From: Clostridiales bacterium
Lineage (GTDB): Bacteria > Bacillota > Clostridia > Christensenellales > CAG-138
Direction: 5' to 3'
DNA: 64,000 bases
Assembly: GCA_019416935.1 (NCBI GenBank)
Contig: DXWI01000001.1
Coordinates: forward strand, 1 to 64,000
A program made the position numbers and the translations under genes. How positions within the stretch are numbered: position 1 is the first letter of the stretch; the number at the start of each line of letters is the position of its first letter. Positions 58,039 through 64,000 of this stretch are shown here, piece by piece. A model generated the notes under the pieces. It was not told the DNA's origin and did not search any database. It saw only the letters and a list, made by a program, of their open reading frames with translations.

Positions 58039-58973
58039 ATCGGGAAACGCTCATCCGCTGCATCCAATCGGGCCAGATCATGCACGCCGTGCTGTTTGCC
58101 GGACCGGAGGGCGCGGGCCGCAGGGCGCTCACGCACGCGGCGGCATCGGTCTATCTGTTCGGCGAGGAGCAGCCGGAAAGGCTCGAAAACTGTCCGGACT
58201 ATATGGAATTGCAGCCGCCCTATGTCGTGGAGATGATCCGCACGCTGACGCAGAGTATGGCGGCGCAGGCGTTCTCCCACGGGCGGCGCGTGTTTGCGCT
58301 GCTCGACGCGCATCTGATGAACGCGAGCTGCCAGAACGCGCTGCTCAAATCGCTGGAGGAGCCGCCGGAGAATACGCTTGTGCTGCTCTCGGGCAGCGAA
58401 GCGGGTCTGCTGCCGACGATCCGCTCGCGCTGTGCGATCGTGCGTCTCGGCGCAGGGAACGTGGCGGACGTACGGGCGCTCCTCGAAGCGGAGGACGTGC
58501 CGCCGGATCGGGCGGCGCTGTGCGCCGTCTGGGCGGACGGCGTGGCCGGCATGGCGCGGCGCTATGCGGCCGATGCGTATCAGACGTTTCGCGCGGACGC
58601 CGCGGGCTGCCTCGAAACGGCGCTTTTCGGGGGCTCTCCGTTCTCCGCCGCGTCGCAGCTTCTGCAAACCCCCGTGTGTGAAACGGACGAAAGGCAAAAG
58701 CAGGAAACGGTGAATGCGCCGCTGCTGGTCGAAATCTGGCAGAGCCTCCTGCGCGATGCGCTCCTGACGCAAACGGGCGGCGCGCCGCTGCAAAACCCGG
58801 ATCAGAAAAAGCTGACGGGCCGTATGGCGCAGCGCTTTACAACGAGACGGATTCAGGGTATCATACATATATTGAGCGATGGCCGGCGACGGCTTTCGCT
58901 GGGCGCGAGCGGCCGGCTCACGGTGGATTCGGTGCTGGCGGCGCTCATGGAAAAGGAGAACAAGAGGACATGA
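58035..58973 (+). CDS. holB: DNA polymerase III delta' subunit
   Basis: A 312-aa clamp-loader subunit. The N-terminal AAA+ domain keeps the delta' layout: HAVLFAGPEGAGRRALTHA (a phosphate loop without GK[ST], as expected for a non-hydrolysing subunit), VFALLDAHLMNASCQNALLK and SLEEPPENTLVLLSG, then the sensor TIRSRCAIVRL. The zinc module of some homologues is absent. It is coupled by ATGA overlaps to the decarboxylase-like gene and to ricT, the gene order seen in Bacillus. Confidence 0.9.
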   Translation: MNRETLIRCIQSGQIMHAVLFAGPEGAGRRALTHAAASVYLFGEEQPERLENCPDYMELQPPYVVEMIRTLTQSMAAQAFSHGRRVFALLDAHLMNASCQNALLKSLEEPPENTLVLLSGSEAGLLPTIRSRCAIVRLGAGNVADVRALLEAEDVPPDRAALCAVWADGVAGMARRYAADAYQTFRADAAGCLETALFGGSPFSAASQLLQTPVCETDERQKQETVNAPLLVEIWQSLLRDALLTQTGGAPLQNPDQKKLTGRMAQRFTTRRIQGIIHILSDGRRRLSLGASGRLTVDSVLAALMEKENKRT

Positions 58974-60193
58974 CAACTGTGGTTGGCGTCCGCTTCAAAA
59001 ACAACGGACGCATTTACTATTTTGATCCCGGCGCGCTGCACATGCAGGAAGGCGACGGCGCGATCGTGGAGACGGCGCGCGGTATTGAGTTCGGCGATGT
59101 GGTGCAGGGCAATACCGAGGTGCCGGACGAGCAGGTCGTGCAGCCGCTCAAGGTGGTGCTGCGCATCGCAACGGAAGCGGATCGCAGCATGCGCGACACG
59201 AATGCCGCCAAGGAGGGCGAGGCGTTCGAGGTCTGCCAAAAGAAGATCGAGCAGCACAAGCTGGATATGAAGCTTGTGAACGTGGAGTACACATTCAACG
59301 GCAGCAAGGTCATCTTCTATTTCACTGCGGACGAGCGCGTGGATTTCCGCGAGCTGGTCAAGGACCTGGCGGGCCATTTCAAGACGCGCATCGAGCTGCG
59401 CCAGATCGGCGTGCGCGATGAGGCGAAGATGCTCGGCGGTCTCGGCTCGTGCGGCCGGCCGGTGTGCTGCAAGACATTTTTGGACGACTTTCGCCCCGTG
59501 TCCATCAAGATGGCCAAGGAGCAAAACCTGTCGCTGAGCCCCACCAAGATCTCCGGCCTGTGCGGAAGGCTCATGTGCTGCCTGCAATACGAGCAGGCCG
59601 CATATGAGGAAATGAAGAAGCTCATGCCCAAGACCGGCAGGGAGATCCAAACGCCGGACGGAAACGGCATTGCGGTGGAGAACAACGCAATTACCGAAAA
59701 AACAAAGGTCAAGCTGACGCTGCCGGACGGGACGTTCGACCTCAGGTGGTACCACTATTCCGAGCTGGCCAAGGTCGGCGATCCGGCGCCAAAGGCGCGC
59801 GAAAAGGCCGCGCCGGAACCGGCAAGCCCGGCGCAGGCGGAATATGTGCAGCCGGAACTGCCGCCGCAGGCGGAGGTCAGGAAGCCTTCACGCAGGCGGC
59901 GCGGCGGGAGAGGCGGCTTGTCAGCCTCCGCACCGGTGCACAAGCCGGCGGCGGCCGAAAAGGAAAAGCGTCCGGAGCAAACGGAAGGCTCCGAAGCGCC
60001 CAGGCAGCCTCGGCGCAGGCGCAGAAAGCCCGCCGGAGGCGGTAGCGCCGCGCCCGAGAATGCGCAGCCGAAGCCGGTCAAAGCCAGCGAGCAGGGCGCC
60101 GGTGCGGACGCGGCGCCGCACAAGCCGCGGCGCAGGCGCAGAAAGCCCGCTGGAGACGGCGGCGCGCCCCAAAATACGCCGTCCGGCGAATAA
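58970..60193 (+). CDS. ricT: PSP1-domain protein RicT (YaaT)
   Basis: A 407-aa protein. Residues 1-270 match YaaT/RicT: VVGVRFKNNGRIYYFDPG, RGIEFGDVVQG, IELRQIGVRDEAKMLGGLG and the cysteine set GSCGRPVCCKTFL and GLCGRLMCCLQYE that binds an iron-sulfur cluster with RicA and RicF. The family affects RNA maturation through RNase Y. The C-terminal 130 residues are an extension with three Arg/Lys-rich blocks (two are RRRRRKPAG), absent from the Bacillus protein and probably RNA-binding. The ATG overlaps the holB stop. Confidence 0.9.
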   Translation: MTTVVGVRFKNNGRIYYFDPGALHMQEGDGAIVETARGIEFGDVVQGNTEVPDEQVVQPLKVVLRIATEADRSMRDTNAAKEGEAFEVCQKKIEQHKLDMKLVNVEYTFNGSKVIFYFTADERVDFRELVKDLAGHFKTRIELRQIGVRDEAKMLGGLGSCGRPVCCKTFLDDFRPVSIKMAKEQNLSLSPTKISGLCGRLMCCLQYEQAAYEEMKKLMPKTGREIQTPDGNGIAVENNAITEKTKVKLTLPDGTFDLRWYHYSELAKVGDPAPKAREKAAPEPASPAQAEYVQPELPPQAEVRKPSRRRRGGRGGLSASAPVHKPAAAEKEKRPEQTEGSEAPRQPRRRRRKPAGGGSAAPENAQPKPVKASEQGAGADAAPHKPRRRRRKPAGDGGAPQNTPSGE

Positions 60194-60205
60194 AAGCGAA
60201 CAAAC

Positions 60206-60245
60206 GCCCCGCCCTAAACCGCTGCGTTTTTGGCGGGGCTTCTGC
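60206..60245 (+). terminator. Terminator of the holB-ricT operon
   Basis: GCCCCGCC (60206-60213) pairs with GGCGGGGC (60232-60239), followed by TTCTG. The T-run is short. Confidence 0.6.
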
Positions 60246-60407
60246 ATGCCCGCGCGCAAAATGCCGTCCTCGGGCAGCGCCGTTCTTGCAGCGCGCCCGA
60301 TTGCCCGTGCTTCTTCACAGAGCGTCGCCGGGAATTGGCATGGCCGGCCAAAAAGGATCGCGGTTTCTTTGTTGTGAACGCACCGCCATCCGGAAAGACT
60401 AACGGGT

Positions 60408-61064
60408 ATGGCAGCACCGCTTACGAACAACAGGACCCCGCGATGGGTCAATGGGCAGCGCCGCAATGCCGTGACCCGCACGACGCTGCTCACGCGCCTG
60501 TCCGTGCTCTGGGGCATGGGGCTGGCGGCGGGAAAGCTGGTGATGGGGCTTTCGGTCGCATCGGTATTTCTGTGCCTGCATGCGTTCTATACGGCGTGCA
60601 TGGGGCTGGCGCGCTGGCTGTTTGTGCGCGTGCAGACCGGCGGCAGACCGTTCGGCCTTTGGTCGGCGCGCGGCTGCTACCCCGCCATGGGCGGCATTGT
60701 GCTGTCGGCCAGCGTCTTCTACATGCTCTATTCGCTGCGGCTGTTTCTCGGGCAGCCGTCGCCGCGCTATCACCGGTATGTCGCCATCGCCATCGCTGTC
60801 TTTACGCTCGCGGAAATTGTACTGAACATCTATGGCTCCGTGACAGCACGGCGGCGCTCGGAGCCGCTGCTGCACGCGCTCCGGCTTACCAACCTCGCCG
60901 CGTCGCTCATCTGCCTTCCGCTTGCGCAGGCGGCAATCCTGTCCTTTACGCACACGGTGGACCTGTCCTTCTACAACGGCCTCTCCGGCCTGATCTTCGG
61001 CGCGTTCGCAGCGATCATCGGCGCATGGATGCTGTTCCACCGGCCAAAGCAGCCGGCCGAATAA
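60408..61064 (+). CDS. Multi-span membrane protein
   Basis: A 218-aa protein with about six membrane spans (near 30-50, 55-75, 97-115, 125-145, 160-180, 190-210) and short loops. It has the general look of small Clostridia membrane proteins with paired helices; I do not recognise the family and see no catalytic motif. It stands alone on the + strand between the ricT terminator and the repeat cluster at 61071-61318. Confidence 0.65.
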   Translation: MAAPLTNNRTPRWVNGQRRNAVTRTTLLTRLSVLWGMGLAAGKLVMGLSVASVFLCLHAFYTACMGLARWLFVRVQTGGRPFGLWSARGCYPAMGGIVLSASVFYMLYSLRLFLGQPSPRYHRYVAIAIAVFTLAEIVLNIYGSVTARRRSEPLLHALRLTNLAASLICLPLAQAAILSFTHTVDLSFYNGLSGLIFGAFAAIIGAWMLFHRPKQPAE

Positions 61065-61070
61065 ACAAAA

Positions 61071-61318
61071 AGCGGCGCAATCGCTGCGCCGTGTAGTCTG
61101 TCAAAAAAGTAACAATGCGAACCGCTCCGTCGGTTCGCGCGCGAGCATTGCGCAGGAAGAACCATAGGATCTGTCAAAAACGGCGGCATGTACGCCGTTT
61201 TTGACACCTTGCTTGCAAGTTTGCAGCGTCAAACCTGCAAGTATATCCCTGCCGCAGCAGATATTCCGTCAAAAAACAGAGTTTTTTGACGGTCTGAGCG
61301 GCGCAATCGCTGCGCCGT
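61071..61318. repeat. Palindrome-rich repeat unit flanked by a duplicated hairpin
   Basis: The same 22-bp hairpin sequence occurs at 61071-61092 and 61297-61318. Between the copies are several palindromes: 61172-61185/61193-61206 (14-bp perfect stem), 61266-61277/61281-61292 (12-bp perfect stem), and two imperfect ones near 61112-61156 and 61208-61240. There is no gene. The layout suggests an intergenic palindromic element (REP or MITE-like) that inserted next to a terminator and duplicated it. Confidence 0.6.
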
Positions 61319-61329
61319 AAAAAGAATGC

Positions 61330-61914
61330 TCACTTTTTTCGTTTTTTGTATCGATCCTCTTCGCTGAAGATGCAGCCGCAGTATTTCTGCATGTACAGGT
61401 TCAGCTCTCTGGCCCGGTTCTGTCCCTCGCGGAACAGCGGGCGAAAATCGCGGTAGAGAAACAAAACGCCGTATTGCGCCGCGGCGCGCTCGCCGGCCTC
61501 CATCAACAGCGCATGGTTCTGATACGGGCTGATGAGCAGCGTCGTGGAGAACGCCGGAAACCCGTTTTCCGCCGCATAGGCCGCGGCCGCGTCCAGCCGC
61601 AGCCGGTAGCAGACCGGACAGCGCGCGTCAAACGCGCCGTCCACCTCCGTCAGGAAGGTGCGCAGGCCGTATTCGTTCCGCTCCACCAGCGCCATGCCGA
61701 TGGACGCCGCATACCCGCGCAGCGTATTGAGCCGCTGGCGGTATTCCGTAAACGGATGAATATTGGGGTTATACCAGAACGCCGTCGGCTCCACACCGCT
61801 GCCGCGCAGATCGGCAACGCACGCGATGGAGCACGGCGCGCAGCAGGTGTGCAGCAGCACGCGCTCCCGTATGGGCTGCGCCTCTTGGGGCGGATTGCCG
61901 GTTGTCCGTTCCAT
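61330..61914 (-). CDS. queH: Epoxyqueuosine reductase QueH
   Basis: A 194-aa enzyme for the last step of queuosine synthesis in tRNA. The conserved Cys pairs are seen in LLHTCCAPCSIAC, in RCPVCYRLRLD and in QKYCGCIFSEEDR, which in QueH bind an iron-sulfur cluster and a metal. NPNIHPFTEYRQR and TLLISPYQNH are further family motifs. The start at 61914 follows GGCGGAG; it is 4 bp after thyX and is the last gene of that operon. Confidence 0.92.
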   Translation of the reverse strand: MERTTGNPPQEAQPIRERVLLHTCCAPCSIACVADLRGSGVEPTAFWYNPNIHPFTEYRQRLNTLRGYAASIGMALVERNEYGLRTFLTEVDGAFDARCPVCYRLRLDAAAAYAAENGFPAFSTTLLISPYQNHALLMEAGERAAAQYGVLFLYRDFRPLFREGQNRARELNLYMQKYCGCIFSEEDRYKKRKK

Positions 61915-61918
61915 GGTC

Positions 61919-62671
61919 TTACCGCTCCGCCTGCCGCAGCAGCTCCAGCGCACGGTCCTTTCGGATCACGCGGCAGTCCGGATGCTGAAACTCATTCTCC
62001 GGACAGTAGCCCAGCGCCGTGCAGGACGGCCCCGCATCCCGGAACAGATCGGGCGCGGCCTGACGGCACAGGCGCAGCATCTTCCACGCCATGTCGCGGA
62101 TCTCGGCCTGCGCATTTTTGCAGCAGCGGATCTTGAACCAGTCCATGAGCGCATGCGCGTTCATGCCGATGATGGCCTTGAACTCGGTCGCCTGCGGCTT
62201 GAGATAGCGGAGATCTTCCTCCTTGAGGCCCGCCTCCACGCCGCTGTTGTACCACTGCTCGGTCAGGGAAAGCAGCTCTTCGCCGGAGAGCTCCAGCGCG
62301 GTGCCGTCCGGGAGCGTGCAGGCCGCACGGTGCTCGAGTACGCCGTCTGGCACGACGACGTCGAACGCGCGTTTGCCATGCTTGTCCACGCGGCCGCTCT
62401 TGATGAGATAATTTGCAAGGCGCTTTCGCACCAGCTGCACCTCCGTCACGCGGGAATAGCCCTCCACGCCGAAGATGAAGTAGTCGAACTCCGTGGCGGC
62501 AAGGTGGCCCTTATCCACGATCGACCGGACGAGCTTTTCGTTGTAGGGGGACGAAATGATCTCCGTCAGACTGCGTTCGGAGCGGGTGAACCGCGCCGCC
62601 ACATCGGTATAGACCCTGCCGCCGCCCGCGATCAGTTCGACCGTACCCTCGCCAACATGTTTGATATTCAT
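61919..62671 (-). CDS. thyX: Flavin-dependent thymidylate synthase, divergent ThyX
   Basis: A 250-aa protein. The second half fits ThyX (LRYLKPQATEFKAIIGMNAHA, KNAQAEIRDMAWKML, APDLFRDAGPSC). ThyX makes dTMP from dUMP with folate, FAD and NADPH. The usual RHRxxSxNExSxR signature is not seen; its place holds VTEVQLVRKRLANYLIKSG. A variant ThyX subfamily is the simplest reading. The upstream gene is a dCMP deaminase, which supplies dUMP, and the ATGA overlap couples the two; this supports the call. Confidence 0.82.
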   Translation of the reverse strand: MNIKHVGEGTVELIAGGGRVYTDVAARFTRSERSLTEIISSPYNEKLVRSIVDKGHLAATEFDYFIFGVEGYSRVTEVQLVRKRLANYLIKSGRVDKHGKRAFDVVVPDGVLEHRAACTLPDGTALELSGEELLSLTEQWYNSGVEAGLKEEDLRYLKPQATEFKAIIGMNAHALMDWFKIRCCKNAQAEIRDMAWKMLRLCRQAAPDLFRDAGPSCTALGYCPENEFQHPDCRVIRKDRALELLRQAER

Positions 62672-63087
62672 AGCTGAACCTCCCCCTTTGCGTTGATGAC
62701 GTTTTCAATGCCGGCGTTCTTGATGAGCCGGTTGCAGATCATGCAGGGCTGCGGGTCCTCGATGGGCACGCCGCCCTCAAACCCTGCCAGATACAGCGTT
62801 GCGCCGAGCATCTCCTGCCGGCTGGCGCTGATGATGGCGTTGCACTCGGCATGCACGGCCACGCACTTTTCATACTGCTCGCCATGCGGAATCCCGTGCG
62901 CCTCGCGGTAGCAGGCGCCCACATCGCAGCAGTTGTCCTCCCCGCGCGGCGCGCCGTTGTAGCCGGTCGCGACGATCTCATCGTGCTTGACGATGACGGC
63001 GCCGTACTGCCGCCGGAGGCATGTGGAGCGCTTGGCGACCTCCGCGGCGATGGACAGATAGTATTCCCGCTTGCTGATCCGTTTCAC
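62668..63087 (-). CDS. dCMP deaminase
   Basis: A 139-aa zinc deaminase with HAECNAI (His and the catalytic Glu) and PQPCMICNRL (PCxxC), plus a second Cys/His cluster (CCDVGACYREAHGIPHGE) typical of the ComEB/dCMP deaminase group. It converts dCMP to dUMP for ThyX. The start is GTG at 63087, after AAGGATG. The frame extends upstream without a ribosome site. It heads the operon dCMP deaminase-thyX-queH. Confidence 0.93.
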   Translation of the reverse strand: MKRISKREYYLSIAAEVAKRSTCLRRQYGAVIVKHDEIVATGYNGAPRGEDNCCDVGACYREAHGIPHGEQYEKCVAVHAECNAIISASRQEMLGATLYLAGFEGGVPIEDPQPCMICNRLIKNAGIENVINAKGEVQL

Positions 63088-63158
63088 AATGCACCATCCT
63101 TCGTTATGATTCTCTATTGTAATGGATTTGAAAGCCGCCCGCAAGCCATACTATCGCT

Positions 63159-63878
63159 ATGCTGATACTGTTTTTACGCGCCGCCATTCTGTATGTGCTC
63201 GTGTTTGCCGTGCTGCGGCTCACGGGCAAGCGGCAGGTATCCGATCTGCAGCCGTTCGATCTGCTCATCACGCTGATGATCGCCGACCTTGCCTCCTGTG
63301 CAATCGCGGATACGAGCATCCCGCTGGTGTACAGCGTGGTGCCGATCTTCGCGCTGTATCTGATGCAGTCGCTCATCACCTATGTCTGCCTGAAGAGCGC
63401 GGGTATCCGGCGGCTCGTGTGCGGCAATCCCGTGGTGCTCGTGGCCGACGGCGTGCTGCTCGAGGATGCGATGCGCCGCGCCAATTATGCCATCATCGAC
63501 CTGATGGATCAACTCCGTTCAAAGGATGTGTTCGATATCCGCAACGTGGCCTACGCCATCCTCGAAACGAACGGCAGCGTGAGTATCCTGCAAAGGGGCG
63601 AGTACCAGATGCCGACGCTCGGGGATCTCGGCCTGCCGCCGGAGGAAGCGCACCTGTCCCACATGCTCGTGCTCGACGGCCGGCTCTGTCCGAGCACCAT
63701 CCGCGCGTGCGGGCTACGGGAGGACTGGGTGCGAAAAAAGCTGCTGGACATGGGCGTGCGCACGGTGCGCGACGCATTCTATCTTTCCTTGTCGCCGGAT
63801 GGACTGCTGCGCGCGCAGACAACCGCGCGCACCGGCGCGCGCGTGCTGACGCTCGAAACGGAGGTGACGCATGTTTAA
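63159..63878 (+). CDS. DUF421/YetF-family membrane protein
   Basis: A 239-aa protein with three N-terminal spans (about 4-22, 34-53, 57-78) and a soluble domain with the DUF421 motifs TGKRQVSDLQPFDLLITLMI and RSKDVFDIRNVAYAILETNG. YetF-like proteins of sporeformers, such as YetF itself and YdfS, are linked with spore germination or envelope; exact role unknown. It overlaps the next gene by 8 bp, a pairing seen in many Clostridia. Confidence 0.88.
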   Translation: MLILFLRAAILYVLVFAVLRLTGKRQVSDLQPFDLLITLMIADLASCAIADTSIPLVYSVVPIFALYLMQSLITYVCLKSAGIRRLVCGNPVVLVADGVLLEDAMRRANYAIIDLMDQLRSKDVFDIRNVAYAILETNGSVSILQRGEYQMPTLGDLGLPPEEAHLSHMLVLDGRLCPSTIRACGLREDWVRKKLLDMGVRTVRDAFYLSLSPDGLLRAQTTARTGARVLTLETEVTHV

Positions 63879-64000
63879 CCGTGTCAAGCGCATCGGCACC
63901 TGCCTGATCGCGCTGATCCTCGTGCTGCTGTTCACGCTGCCCTCCGGGTACCTCTCCCGCTTTTCGGACGAGGCGTTCCGGCTGATCGGCGAGGCCGAGG
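63871..64000 (+). CDS. DUF4363-type protein, cut by the window end
   Basis: The first 43 codons start with a short basic leader (MFNRVKRIGT) and a single hydrophobic span (CLIALILVLLFTLPSG), then ARG/GLU-rich soluble sequence (FSDEAFRLIGEAE). This matches DUF4363 proteins, which are usually encoded directly after a DUF421 gene. The gene continues past the window, so length and completeness are unknown. Confidence 0.6.
   Translation, partial: MFNRVKRIGTCLIALILVLLFTLPSGYLSRFSDEAFRLIGEAE

Noticed and set aside
57043..58976. Long minus-strand frames opposite the decarboxylase and holB genes
   Set aside because: They are Arg-rich antisense shadows of GC-rich genes whose + strand products match known families.
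1..64000. CRISPR array, rRNA genes, IS transposases, vanB or tet resistance genes
   Set aside because: I looked for regular short repeats with spacers, rRNA-like stretches, transposase motifs and resistance proteins and found none.

Overview
The window comes from a Gram-positive, low-redox Firmicute of the class Clostridia, probably a gut Oscillospirales or Christensenellales relative. The evidence is the GC-rich chromosomal gene order holB-ricT at the right end, a dCMP deaminase-thyX-queH operon, a DUF421-DUF4363 pair, strong AGGAGG ribosome sites, and a large Tn1549/CTn-type conjugative element of the kind common in gut clostridia. Nothing in the sequence fixes the species.

The window is nested in layers. 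(1) 56.1-64.0 kb is GC-rich resident chromosome, bordered by a tRNA-Asn(GUU) at 55864-55939. (2) 1-925 and 45.0-55.5 kb are two pieces of one AT-rich accessory island. Its intact part is a co-oriented minus-strand operon: Xre regulator, NurA-like nuclease, HerA-like ATPase, Hsp90-type GHKL ATPase, B12-type radical SAM protein, DUF2075 helicase/nuclease, HNH effector, a 75-aa middle component and a DUF2326 ABC ATPase. (3) About 44.1 kb (roughly 911-45012) is an integrative conjugative element inserted inside the last gene of that operon. The DUF2326 N-terminal half is at 44973-45953 and its C-terminal half at 242-925. Joining them at the shared AATTC restores an in-frame 534-aa protein.

The conjugative element reads, from right to left on the minus strand: parB, a RepA-like initiator, small genes, the coupling protein and secretion channel (PcfB, VirD4, Maff2, VirB6, PrgI, VirB4, NlpC/P60, DUF4315, DUF4366), topoisomerase III, an ArdC-like antirestriction protein, TTRAP, a 2.6-kb-codon methylase-helicase with a nested tnpV gene, DUF3849, MobC, then cargo, and finally xis and int at the left end. 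Two cargo cassettes interrupt the mobilisation and regulation region. One is a MATE exporter with a divergent PadR repressor. The other, about 9 kb, holds a sensor kinase and response regulator, an FtsX-type ABC exporter with lipoprotein, and a stand-alone receiver protein, together with the relaxase and an Xre regulator; it lies between two near-identical 625-bp direct repeats that each carry a sigma-region-4-like gene.

The most interesting points are: the NurA/HerA/GHKL/radical-SAM gene set fused in one operon with a DUF2326-type three-component system, which I do not recognise as a named defence system; the reversible-looking disruption of that system by the element; three operators with identical geometry that define a small regulon of the cargo two-component system; tnpV overprinted inside the giant helicase gene; and a strongly structured candidate oriT near 4.7 kb. 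All functions are inferred from motifs read by eye; no searches were run.
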